Positions 50,150 through 61,010 of a DNA stretch of 64,000 nt are shown in pieces. This stretch comes from Holacanthus passer (lineage: Eukaryota > Chordata > Actinopteri > Pomacanthidae). Where the stretch lies: positions 1,488,001 through 1,552,000 of the forward strand of contig JAFREQ010000068.1 in assembly GCA_025331565.1 (NCBI GenBank), in the 5' to 3' direction. The stretch's first letter is position 1; each line of letters opens with the position of its first letter. The position numbers were made by a program, and so were the translations under genes. A model generated the notes under the pieces. The model saw only the letters and a list, made by a program, of their open reading frames with translations, was not told the origin of the DNA and made no database searches.

Positions 50150-50600
50150 ATGGCAGCGGCAGTTTGGTTCATCCCTTCACTCGTGTTAAAGCTGTTTTCC
50201 TGTGTTTTCTTCCTCCTCATTATGTCCTCATGGTTGCTTAAAGATTATTAGCTGTGGTCATTTTATCGCTGCAATTATTGCGTGTTGCAATGCAAGAATA
50301 ACTAGATGAATTGTAAATGTGTTGTGAATCACTTTCGCAGTTTGCCCTGTTTCAACCCACTAAACATGCAGAGTTTTCCCTCTCTTGTTTGAACTACTTG
50401 TAAAATGAGCCTTGCTCTTTGATTGCATCATGGAGTGCAGCTTTCATCAGATGCCTCAAAGATTGCAGAGCCAGACAAGGTACTGGGGCGAATGTTAAGG
50501 CCATGGCAATTGGGGGTATAATTAGACAGAGTTCCTGAATATTCGGTGTAGAAAACAATAATTGGCCTGCACCGATGGAGAATTGTTTTACACACATACA
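50150..50600. promoter_or_regulatory. Candidate conserved non-coding element (strongest-looking)
   Basis: About 450 bp of unique, repeat-free DNA between MITE-rich regions. It contains dense homeodomain-type cores (aagattattagctg, gcaattattgcg, ggtataattagacag, acaataattggcc), the symmetric string attgcgtgttgcaat, and a POU/SOX-like ctttgattgcatcatgg. Open frames that cross it have no recognisable family. I infer a regulatory element from motif density and absence of repeats. Confidence 0.35.
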
Positions 50601-51159
50601 GGGGAACAAAAATATGCACCAAAACACTCTCCCTCCAAAGATGAAATGCGATGCCAGCAAGTACACATTAGAAATATAAACTTTTATCAAAGCAATATAC
50701 TGTCACAGCAATACAAGACTTTAATAAGTTTTATATCCAAAGACACCATAAAATATTATGACATATTGGAGAGTACAAATTCTCACTGCGCACATTTAGT
50801 GCTCTTCAGATCTTTGCAAGAACAAGGCGAGGCAAGAAATAATGCAATCTGTCTGGATAAGCTGCTTATGTCGTCTTCTGGCATGGTTATTGTTACTGAT
50901 ACATGTAGATTACAATTAGACACAACAAACGATCTGGTGAAGTTTGCTTTTCATTAGTGACACATGGTGGAAAATTATTCAGACAGCAGCCACAAGCTCT
51001 GCCTCTACAAACTGTCAAATCTCTGCCCTCTCACCAAACTGTCTTTTGAAGGTTTTCTGGAAGAACAGTAAAACTGGCTGGAAGAACAGTAAAATTACTG
51101 TGTAAACTTGGGCCTTTCATAACCACAGCAGCCAATCAAAGATACGCTGCATTTGAGAT

Positions 51160-51410
51160 TAAGGTAGCAACTAATTATCATTTTGATTAACAATTAATTT
51201 ATTGATTATTCTGTGATTATTCAAATAATCGTTCTGTAAAATGTCCATCACTGTTTCCTAAACCCAAGATGGTGTCTTCAAATTGCTTGTTGTTTTCTGA
51301 CAACTGTCTGATATCATGTCATTAAACAACAAAACAAAACTTAAATGGCAGTAAATCATCACATTCAAAAATATGAAACAGCTAAGCCTTCAGAGAAAAC
51401 CATAATCAAT
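51160..51410 (+). mobile_element. MITE, family C copy
   Basis: gcaactaattatcattttga, ttgattattctgtgattatt, ctgtttcctaaacccaagat and ggtgtcttcaaattgcttgt follow the family C order. Confidence 0.6.
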
Positions 51411-51549
51411 GAGGTGCAAGGAAAGCACTACTAGGGTGTCTATCTAGTGTAAGGTAGCAGTCAAAATAAGGTAAGTGCTCTGTGATATCTGAATATCGAA
51501 CACCCAAAACAGACCGAGGCTACGTTCTCCCTTTATGACAGCTTCTGTC

Positions 51550-51890
51550 TGAGACCGCAACAAACATTTTCATCATCAATAAATCTGTTGATAATTTTTT
51601 TTGATTAATTGTTCAAAGATGGCCATCACATGTTCCGAGAGCCAAAAGTGTTGACTTCAAATTGCTTGTGTTGTCCAACCAACAGTCCAAAACCCAAAGA
51701 TAATCCTTTTACAATGATTTCGAACAGAGAAAATCAGCATCCCATTTGAGTAGGCAGAAGCAGTGAATGATTGACATTTTTGCTCAATAATTGAGTTAAA
51801 CAATTAATCAGTTCTCAATTAATTGACTAATTTTCTGTTGAAAACAAATTGTTTAATCTACTAATTGTTTCATGAGCTACAGTCTGAAGC
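51550..51890 (+). mobile_element. MITE, family C copy (near full length)
   Basis: Starts gaccgcaacaaacattttca and includes cttcaaattgcttgtgttgt and aacagtccaaaacccaaaga. It ends ctactaattgtttcatgagc. The ends are inverted relative to each other. Confidence 0.65.
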
Positions 51891-51934
51891 CACAGTGAGG
51901 CAGATTTATGGTGGTATAAAGCTGTTTCTCTAAC

Positions 51935-52085
51935 TGATGGGGGTTAGAGAAACAGGCTTGTGTCCAGAAGGTTGCTGGTTTGCATCACATGATCAATATT
52001 AAAATATGCTGGAGCGGGGAAGTAGAGAAGACACTTTACTTTTGTCTTGGTGCAAAAGACTGAATGCCTAATTTTTATGAGCAGT
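51935..52085 (+). repeat. tRNA-derived SINE
   Basis: ggttagagaaacaggcttgt, gtccagaaggttgctggttt and aagtagagaagacac form a percomorph SINE head and body. It lies directly between two family C MITE copies. Confidence 0.55.
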
Positions 52086-52139
52086 GGCAGATTCAATACA
52101 TACTAAACATGTTTAACTAAAACTTTGTTTATGTTACAT

Positions 52140-52370
52140 TATGCTGTGTTTGATTATGTTAATTGTTCTGTCAGGAAATAGTGAAAAATGTTCATTATAA
52201 TTTCCCTGAGATTGAGGTGATGTCTTCAAATAACTTGTTTTGTCCTGCCAACAGTCAAAAACCCAAAAGAGTAAATTTACAAACAGAAAAGCAGCACGTC
52301 CTCACATTTTCAGAACCAGGACAGAATTGATTTCAGATTAAAGAATTGGAGGACAGAAAAACGACAGAGG
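52140..52370 (+). mobile_element. MITE, family C internal fragment
   Basis: gaaatagtgaaaaatgttca, gatgtcttcaaataacttgt and caacagtcaaaaacccaaaa. It may be the displaced remainder of a copy split by the SINE at 51935. Confidence 0.55.
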
Positions 52371-53295
52371 AAAAAAGTGCTCATGGAGGACACATATGCA
52401 TTAGTGTTCGTTCTCAAACAATTACCACACAGGCATTTCCAATATGATCTATTTCCTCTGAGAAGCCACAATGAACACCAGCTGGAGACGAGTTACAAAA
52501 CACCTTAACACAGGTCCATGCAATAAAAAAAAACAGATTAGTTAAATTGGCTTTTCTAATTTTTCCTCTGCTGAACGTTATGAAATTAGAGCACCTCAGA
52601 CTGGAGTGAAATGATTGTTTCCTTGTAATTATCGTATAAGCTACTGTATGACTCAAAAAACATAATTCAATTCCAAAAGGATTGGAGTTCTTACGCTTAT
52701 ACCTCCATATATTATAGAGAAAGTGTCTCAGTGGAATAGTAAATACATTACTGAAATAGAATATTAAATAAACAATTTAACAAAAATAACCTCAAATATA
52801 ACCACGTGTGTTTTCCATGCTGGAGCTGTATAATAAAACACAAATATAAAGACTTAGTATGTTTGATCTTTAAATATACGAATATTCTCTCTCCAGTTAA
52901 GAAATACCATTACAAATGTTGTGAGATACTGTCGAGCCAAATAAGCTGCATAATAATAAACAAACATCTTTTTACACTACACCACTTTAGCCTTAGGATT
53001 CACATCCAAAATCCATACTGAGAACTTATTTTTAAAAAAGTTGTCCTACTCAGTCTAACAGTCTGAAAAGACTTTGTTCCACTGAAAAAATGTTACGACC
53101 TTTTGTTTTGTTGTAACTCTTCCAATATGTACAGTATGGTTGGCCCTTTTAACTACTGGTAACCACTCTCCACCTCCCACACCCTTGTATTTCCACTGGT
53201 CAGTGTTGTTCTGACCTGCGAATGATAACCACATATATGTGCTTTACACAGGGTTGCAAGCAAAGATTATTTCAGAGTAAGGCCTCTGGCGGTCA

Positions 53296-53356
53296 CATTT
53301 ACATTTTATATGTTAGGCAGTTAGCTGATGCTCTTGTAAGGAGTGACTAACAATAG
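53296..53356 (+). repeat. Ancient repeat remnant
   Basis: acatttacattttatatgtt, then gcagttagctgatgctcttg. It resembles the common fish repeat motif catttagcagacgcttttatcc. Confidence 0.4.
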
Positions 53357-54084
53357 GCACAACAGCAGAGTGAGCTAAATTTCTGGACTTCCAACAGTAA
53401 AGTCAAAAAGCAAAGGATGCAGGAATCCAAAGCCCCCTGATAACAGACAGGACAGTAATTCTCGTGCCACAAGAATGATTCTGTATAATAGAAAAGGTGG
53501 AGAAAAAAGCTTCAGGGAGAAGAGGTAGATATAATTCTGTTGTTTTCTCCCCTAAAAACAACATATTCCCCAACATATTCAAATACAGCAACTGTCTAAC
53601 ACTCTAAGATACAAGCTGAGCCACATATTAGTGTATTTACATTTACATAAATTACTCTTCTGTGTGCATTTTATCATCACTATGTTTACATCATATAGTC
53701 AGAGAATTGAAAAAATCTTGCAACTTATGGTGCATACCATTTATATCATATTTCATGCAAATTCAGTATTTGTTGTATAGAATTCAATTTAAATGTACTT
53801 ACGTTCTAGTTTTCTCCATTTTATTTGCAGGTTGAAGTTGTGATACATTCATTTAGATAGGAGGAGACAGTCAAGTAAGCATTTTAATCTGCTCCCTTTA
53901 TGAAGTGAAAAAGTCACACTGCATGTGGATGTATTTCAGCAACAAATACCTCAAACTCAAAACCAAACACTGGAAGAAACACTGAAAATTTAAACATGTA
54001 TGAGGTTAAATCTTGTTACTGATATGCAGTTATAAAATTATGGATTTCATTCATACACTGACCGTTTCAATATTCTTTACTTCT

Positions 54085-54275
54085 GGAGCTGAAACAATTA
54101 GCACAACCATCAACATAAAATAAAATTGAATTGATAGTAGATAATCAATTTGAGTCATTTTTTGGGAGCAAATATGATAAAAATTCACTGGATTCACTTT
54201 CTCATGTGTGAATATTTGCTAAATCATTGGCAGATTAATCAATAATAAAATACTGATTAGTTATAGGCCAGTTTA
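54085..54275 (-). mobile_element. MITE, family C copy (reverse)
   Basis: ggagctgaaacaattagcac at one side and ggcagattaatcaataataa at the other, with gtgtgaatatttgct inside. Confidence 0.55.
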
Positions 54276-54611
54276 CTTCTTTTAGATCATTTTAGCTGCT
54301 ACAAAAATAACCCAGTGCATTGACATAATTTGAAATACGGTCTATATCAAAGTGAACCAAACTGGTCTTTAACCATCACCTAATATAAAAATAAAGTGAC
54401 ACACATACGTAATAAAAAAATGTTTTCTTTACTTTTCCTAGTTCTCTCACTTTTAAAATGAAGCCAGTTGATAAGCTGGATCAACTGAAAACAGAAATGT
54501 TAAAATGTGTTAGCATGGAGTACAAGACTCTCAGATCCGCAGAGAAACAATTTTGTGTGTATGTTATTATCACTTATGTGAAGTTAAGCAATAGATCATT
54601 CTCTCCAAAAA

Positions 54612-54700
54612 CATTTACATAACCTTGAGCAAGACACTGACGTCCTCCTACCTGCTGAATCATTGTAAGTTGTTCAGTAGCTGTAGCTAAAATTAACAAC
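54612..54700 (+). repeat. SINE tail fragment
   Basis: taaccttgagcaagacactg followed by tgctgaatcattgtaagttg, the conserved tail of fish tRNA-derived SINEs. Confidence 0.55.
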
Positions 54701-54984
54701 ATTACTGAGCAGTGAGCAGTGCTAAACTTATTAGCACTGCTCAGCTAACTGGAGCGTAACTGGAGCGTACATGACAGTGGCTCGCTGTATGATACATTGT
54801 CCTGTTGTTTTCTATATATAAAGCCGCCAATGCAAACCTAGACAGACAACATCATCACTTTCAGAAGGTGTCATTCTTAGTTTTTCTTGTGAGTCAAATC
54901 TATAGCTGGGTACATGAGGGTGGTGGATTTTTCCTGGATGATGCGTTTGTGTGTGTTTGTGCATGTGTGTAGCTTAGCGCACCT

Positions 54985-55140
54985 GAATGTGAATCGAGGA
55001 ACGCTTGCGACTGGCGGTGAGTCATCATCGCCATGGTGTTAAGCCTCCCGTTCCCGGGGGAACAGGGTTACCGTCTCTACACCACTGGGGATTTTTATTT
55101 TTACATTTGAAAAGCAAACCAGGGCCCGGCTCACAACAAT
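54985..55140. promoter_or_regulatory. Candidate regulatory island with EBF-like palindrome
   Basis: Unique CpG-bearing sequence. gttcccgggggaac at 55050-55063 fits the EBF/COE palindrome TTCCCNNGGGAA exactly. The same island has cgaggaacgcttgcgac and gagtcatcatcgccatgg. A (CT)n run (about 55161-55187) and a CA-rich stretch follow. Confidence 0.35.
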
Positions 55141-55160
55141 CCTCCACTCCCTCTCTCTTC

Positions 55161-55187
55161 TTTCTCTCTCTCTCTCTCTCTCTCTCC
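55161..55187 (+). repeat. (CT)n microsatellite
   Basis: CT run within ccctctctcttctttctctc sequence. Confidence 0.85.
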
Positions 55188-56159
55188 CTCTTCCTCCGCC
55201 ATGACTGAGTTGAATCACACACACACAATAACACACACAAACACAGCAGACGCTACACACATCTGCTCATTTCGGAGCACCACGTCCTTATCTGTGTCTG
55301 TGTGATATTCAATATGTTTCAGATATCAAAACATGAACCTATGCAGATGAGATGAAGGGGACAATATCACAAACTCAATAACAGCCTCTCTGCTCTGTCA
55401 TTTGCTGCTGAAGACCACATACTGGAGCTGCAGTCTTGGTGTTTCTAACTTGAATTCTTAGTACTTTTAAAGAACCAACACTGAACATGAGCCTAAGAGA
55501 ATAGAAGAAATCTTTGTAGCTGGAAATTTATAGGGAAAGTTCAGCCTTTTCCAGTTTTTCTGTCTTAGTGACGAATGGGGACAACAATTTTGGAAATTGG
55601 TCGAGTATTGAGCGAGAGCGCTGCATCTGGCAGCCGCAGAACAAGCTGCAATCTTATCCTTCAGGACATTTGTGCACTGTCAGTGTATGTCCAAAAGAGT
55701 TTGTTTTTGCTACTGACAGGCTCAAAATGTTCTGACTATATGCTGGTTTCCCCATTGCCTCTCGCTCCTCTCCTGATATTTTTACATTTATCTCAGGGAA
55801 TTAAGAGTTTATTTAGACCAAACCAGAGATGGTGATTATTGGAACAGTGGAAATACTAACCAAGGTAGTTCTGGTGAGTTTTGTTTTTGGGACGTTGAAT
55901 GAAGTGTGTTTTACGATGATCTGCAAGGTTAAATTACTACTTCTGTCAAAGGAGTCCGGTGGCTATGAGGAGAGTGTTTCTAGTTGAGCAAAAAGGATCT
56001 CAAAAAGGTCGGTCTCTGTAGGGATCATTTCCATAACTTTGTCAGACAATTAGAATAACAACCTCTGCCTGTCAGTGGCTCTTGCTCAGTATGGGACCAC
56101 TTTCAAAATCTGTTGTCCCCATTAGTCACTTAGACAAAAAAACAAGGTAAAAAGTTTCT

Positions 56160-56480
56160 CATTAACTTAAAGCAATAGGATGACATTATTGGAAATATGT
56201 CTATTCGCCTTATTTCAGTTGGAGGAGATGCCCGATGTCACTCATGTCTGTGCATTGAGTATGGAGCTAAAGCTAGGAGACAGCTTAGTTTAGTCTGGCA
56301 TAAGGACTGGAAATAGGGGGAAACAGCTAGCCTGGCTCTGTCCAGAGTTTAATAATACGTCTTGCAACACCTCTTAAGCTTAGTAGTTAACCAACTGTGG
56401 TTTTGTTTCTTACAAAAATGCTCCTTCACAGTTGTAGTTGACCTAGCGCTTTATGTTTTTGTGTACACAGTGTTGTACAT
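56160..56480 (+). repeat. Interspersed repeat, family B copy 2
   Basis: ttggaaatatgtctattcgc, tcactcatgtctgtgcattg, ataaggactggaaatagggg and gggaaacagctagcctggct. It is longer and better preserved than the copy at 26810. Confidence 0.7.
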
Positions 56481-57721
56481 TTGACTTTTTACCAAAGAGA
56501 CAGATATATTGGAACACACCCGCTCTTCTTTTTTTCTGATGATTCAACAATCAGAGATTCGTGTCCATCCGAGCCTTGAAGTGCTAAAACTGTCACCCAG
56601 CAGTGTCTATGCAGAAAATGAACACGAATTTTACATCTGGAAGCCCAACATAACTCTTTCAACTTCTCAACTCTTTGGGAAATAAAATATTTACAATACA
56701 GACATGGTATCAGGTTGTTCTGCAGTCTTCTAGGTAAAAAGTGACAAGATAACAACACACTGTCATAAAGCACCACCATTATCATCTTGTACAAAAGCAG
56801 ATGTTTTGTGAAATGTCTCAGATATACCCAATAATTTGTCTATTTTCCAGATTGTGGTTTATATTTACATCTTTATTTAAAAAGCACAGGCCACAAAAGA
56901 GGCCTGTGATGAAAATTTCAGAGCGAGGTTACCAGAAGTTATGTGTGGTGTTGCACCAATGTTCAGCAATCACATACAGAAAAAAACTATTGTTGAAAAT
57001 GGAGAGATACCAATTTTCTCACTGACAGAGACTCAGTAGAACACAATGCAGAAATGTTTGACTCAGTGGTACAGATCTTTTCTTTTCTTTTCAGGTTAAC
57101 ACAGGCTTTCCTTAGGGTGTTTAAAGGCATTTTGGGAAATGTAGGAAATCAATAACTTAACTGGAAGTAGACAAAGCACACTGTGGCAGTGGAAATACCA
57201 CAAAATATTTTTTTTCTATTTTATCACAAAATCAGCCTGAATGGAATATTTGAAAGCCACAGACTGAGGAATGCAAGTATGAGGGATTTTTCTCTAAAAT
57301 CTCTCAGGTTGCTGGTTTAAAACCCTTTCAAAAATATGGAAAATGGGAAGTCAAAACGTATAACATAACACACCTGTATGTACAACACAATAAATATCTG
57401 AAAAAAATCTCTGCATACCAGAATGTATGACAGGTGTGTGGGAGGACAGCAAGAAACTCTGCCTGACAAAAATTGTGTAGATTGAAACATCATAAATGCA
57501 TATAATATCAGTAAGTGACAGAGAATGCTGAGATTTTCCTCTTTTACACCAAAATAAAACATAAAGATATTCTGCTGATGCATTGTATTGTAACTCATCA
57601 AGAATAATAGGTTTAAACTGAACTAAAGGACTTTTTGTTCAAAATGAATTGAATTATTTAGAATTCAAAACTGTAATTATTGCATTATTGGTGGTTTTCT
57701 GAAATATTATAGGACTCTTAC

Positions 57722-57824
57722 TGTATCTCTTTGGTCCATCTTCGAGGCAGAAGGAGAGTGTGAGAGTGGCGTCCTCCTCAAAAAACTCTGTAGCGAAGGC
57801 GTCCCACCACAAACTGTCACTTTC
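57722..57824 (-). CDS. ldb2: ldb2 exon 2 (start of dimerisation domain)
   Basis: The 103-nt exon starts in phase 0 after an acceptor reading tttaacag and ends one base into a codon before the donor gtaaga. It encodes 34 residues beginning ESDSLWWDAFATEFFEEDA and ending FCLEDGPKRY. The split codon A|CG completes Thr with exon 3. In LDB1/LDB2 this segment (about residue 45-79) belongs to the N-terminal dimerisation domain. The LWWDAFATEFFE core and LEDGPKRYT match that family almost residue for residue. The flanking introns are very long: about 31 kb downstream and more than 6 kb upstream. No mutation breaks the frame. Confidence 0.95.
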
Positions 57825-58859
57825 CTGTTAAAGGACAAAAAGAAAGTATCTTTAGTTTATCAGAATCTTTTAAAATACAGAGTACACAGTATGTAAAAGC
57901 ATGTCATTTCAGTTACCCCTCTGGCCTCTAAAATGACCAAGACTTGTTTCAGTTTGGTATGAGACTCTTCGTTTTTTTTCCATTATTTAATAACCCACTG
58001 AATTTCCTTTATCCAGGTTGTTGCTCTTGTGCTATTGCATTTTTTTTTACATAAATTCAATATTGATTCATTCTGATAAGAAAAAGATGTATTGTGGCCA
58101 TGCAGGCTTTTCTATGAGACAAGATAAAAAAAGAACATTGTTTTTTGATATATGAAGTCAGCAGTGCAGGGCAAGTATTCCCTTTATTGTAGATTGGCTT
58201 GTTTGTTCCCTTTCATTAAAGTGAATTTTATGAGCTTTATTTAAATCACTGTTTGGGTTTACAAAGAGCTTCAACGATCAAGTATGAACTGTAACACAGT
58301 CAAATACATTATAGGCATATAACAAATTATGACAGGGCCATAAAAAGGCATCACAGCATGGAAGGATAAGAACAAAAGGCTAATCATAAGAAAAATAAAT
58401 AAAAACCATCGTTTACAAGGTTTTAAAAAAGTGATATCAAAGATGATGCTGGCTGCTGGCTTAAGCCTCCCATACAGGTCCATGTAAAACCAAAGCCTGG
58501 TAAGACGCTTTACTTTTCTTAAGCCTGGACTTTGAGAGAGCCCTGCCTGAGGCTCCTACTAGTCTGAATTACAAACTGAGGTCCAACAGCTTTATAATTC
58601 ACTGCTTTTTCTACTTCTACAGCAGATAAGGATACTTTTAGTGTATACATTATTGTATGACAAATAATACAAATACTGGAGGTAGAAGTGGCATTAATAG
58701 TAGTTTTGGTACTAGTGCTGGTAGTTGTAATAAGCAACAGTAGCAGTCATCTTCTAATGGCAGGGACAGCCACTTTTGGAGGAAACACATTCATATAAAT
58801 CCCTCTGCCCTGAAATTACTCCCCTAACAGCCGTTCACCCTCTTCCCCCTCCTCATGAA

Positions 58860-59100
58860 AACCTCAGATAATGTTGGCGGGACAACCCCCACTCCCCCAG
58901 CCCTCGCCCCTCCACCCATCGATGTTTGACTGATGCTAATTTCCTCTGACACGTTATGACAGATCACTACGTTTCATTCGGTGCAGGGCTGAGGGACGGC
59001 AAGCACTTTCCAGATGTTGACAATTAGCGTTGTCACCATCGAGGAGTGTCAAGCCCAATAAGCAGCAACCGGAGCGCCCCGCAGGTCAACATGTCTTAAA
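58860..59100. promoter_or_regulatory. Candidate conserved non-coding element in intron 1
   Basis: Unique island with ccatcgatgtttgactgatg, cacgttatgacagatcac (MEIS-like TGACAG), gttgacaattagcgttgtca and several CpGs. It is about 1 kb upstream of exon 2. A sense LDB coding frame was not found in it. Confidence 0.35.
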
Positions 59101-59516
59101 CACGATGAGTCTGATGCAAAGAGGAAGAGATACGGTTAGAAAGACCTAGACCTGGACCTTCATTCAGCTGGTCAATCAATAGGTGATCATGAGTCAGTGG
59201 GGAAATCTTTTGGCTGGCAACCCAATCAAATGAACTGTGGACAACAGACTGAAATGAGACACAGAACAGTAGATTTATAACAATTATGTGGCATTTTGTA
59301 AGATTTGTCCTTTGTGGACAGATCAAGTGCAGCTGAATGAACAAGTTTTCAAGGTAAGTTTCTTTTTTTCTCAAATTCTACCAGGAATAATCTGATTTTA
59401 TGCAACAAATTGCTGCCTTTGTTGTGAAAAAGAGACAAAATCCATTTTGTTCAAATAACTTTAGACCCCAAAGATGATGTTGGAAACTTTAATGAACTAC
59501 ATCCTTGTCCCAAGAT

Positions 59517-59730
59517 AGGCTGCAAATAATGATTAATTTCTTAATCAAATATTTTCTTGACTGTTTTTTTGAACAGCAACAATTGCTTGTGTTCTGTATT
59601 ACTGTGATGTGAAACAGAAAAAAACAGCAAATCTAATATTAGAGAAGCTGGAGGCAGCAAAGGTTTGGCCTTTGTGCTTCATTAATTTATTATCAAAACT
59701 GCTGTTGATTAAATTAAAAAAAAACACACT
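59517..59730 (+). mobile_element. MITE, family C copy
   Basis: ggctgcaaataatgattaat at the left, gagaagctggaggcagcaaa inside, attatcaaaactgctgttga at the right. Confidence 0.55.
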
Positions 59731-60382
59731 TCATTTAATTTTTGTACAAACTAAATCAGTGGTACAGCAGTTATGGCCTTTTAATTTTTGACCATCCTTT
59801 TCCTTTTAACAAGATTATACTACTAGTTATTACAGCATCCTGTAACTGAGTGTGCTTCAAGTTTCATCAGAAAACTGGACTGCTGTGTCAAAAGCATCAT
59901 GTATGGCATGAAAACCAGTTATTATAGTGCTCCCATTAGGTCATTCAGTGTAACTGTTCAAATGACAGAACACTTCAAAAATACATCAGCCACCCTCACT
60001 GTACAACAAATGGATATGTGGATGCATGCCAGGATATTCTCTGTGTATGAGCATGTACCACTGACCAGCTGTCCACTGGGAACCAACTGCATGAGCTGCC
60101 GTGTGTGTCTGTGTGTGTCTGTCTGAGTGTGTGTTTGACTGACTGTGTCATACTGTGAGAATCAGCTGGTGTGAACAGCCAGCATGTGTGTGGTGTCTGT
60201 TTCATGTGAATACATCTATTTCAGAGAGACGGACGGAGAAGAGTGACACACCACGACAAATGAGACAGAGAGAGAGAGAGACAGACTGCTGCTACTCTGC
60301 ATTCAGATTGAGTTCAACCCATAATCCAGTACCATGAGGGGGCGGGAACTCCTGGGATTGACAGTCGAGGGTGAACAAGAGA

Positions 60383-60383
<1 letters not shown>

Positions 60384-60444
<61 letters not shown>
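60384..60444 (+). repeat. (CA)30 microsatellite
   Basis: Uninterrupted 61-nt AC run, the longest dinucleotide repeat in the window. Confidence 0.95.
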
Positions 60445-60447
<3 letters not shown>

Positions 60448-60609
60448 CAGCTCTCTCTGATCTCACTGTGCATCTATGGATGATCTTGATCTGTGCAGTT
60501 CATTTTTACACTCTGCTCCTTGAACTAGTTTTAATGACACAAAAGAAGAGTAACATAACACAGAGATCTAAATCACTCTTGTGACAAATAGCATCTGTAT
60601 TTAGCATTA

Positions 60610-60835
60610 AAGGATAAGGCTGGCATTGTCCTATATTTCCCAGATTATCAACAAATCCCATCAAGAGACCAAAACAATCTCTACCTCGTGTGTGTCACTC
60701 AGCTCTGTCTGATCGTTCCAACTGAAGACATCAATCTTTAAAAACTCTTTGAAAACAGTTTAACCATGGATGAATATATATTTGCTGCAATAGTGAGTAT
60801 TTACAGCAGCAGGAAGGTGTCCGCGATCGACTCAT
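60610..60835 (+). repeat. Interspersed repeat, family D copy 2
   Basis: aaggctggcattgtcctata, cagattatcaacaaatccca, aagagaccaaaacaatctct, tgctgcaatagtgagtattt and acagcagcaggaaggtgt are in the order of a common fish repeat. A shorter copy lies at 34185-34330. Confidence 0.65.
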
Positions 60836-61010
60836 AATAAACTACAGTGGCCATGTTCATCGTAATGAAGCAACATGTCATCCAGTGCAACGGTGTGGCT
60901 GATTTATGCTTCAGCACCCCTGGCTGAATGATGGTATAACTCTTTAGCTGACGGTTAACAAAAGCTTTAATGATGAATAAAGCACTACAGCTACGGTTCT
61001 GTAGCTCCAT

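Larger units (their letters stand above)
26489..57721 (-). other. ldb2: ldb2 intron 2 (about 31 kb)
   Basis: An intron of 31,233 nt holding most of the transposable elements in the window (listed separately) plus unique islands near 27735-27990, 33480-33770, 37640-37930, 44530-44770, 50150-50600 and 54985-55140. Open frames inside it are short, repeat-derived or without any protein family signature, so I see no nested gene. Stretches not named elsewhere (for example 35640-36450, 45300-46690, 48850-50150, 52650-53290) contain only AT-rich unique sequence. Confidence 0.75.
2759..57824 (-). other. ldb2: ldb2 gene body (internal part)
   Basis: Six exons on the minus strand assemble into one continuous LDB2 reading frame of about 248 codons, bounded by GT-AG sites with matching phases (0 into exon 2, 1 between exons 2/3, 0, 0, 0, then 1 between exons 6/7). 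LDB2 is a nuclear adaptor without DNA-binding or enzymatic activity. It dimerises through its N-terminal domain, binds SSBP proteins through the LCCD, and binds LIM-homeodomain and LMO proteins through a C-terminal LIM-interaction domain. The human protein is, as I recall, about 373 residues. The missing parts here are the first roughly 44 residues and the C-terminal exon. Fish often keep two paralogues (ldb2a, ldb2b), and the window does not decide which this is. Exon numbers used below assume the eight-exon human layout. Confidence 0.93.

Noticed and set aside
26489..57721. Nested protein-coding gene in the 31-kb intron
   Set aside because: No open frame or exon series with a recognisable family on either strand; all longer frames are repeat-derived.
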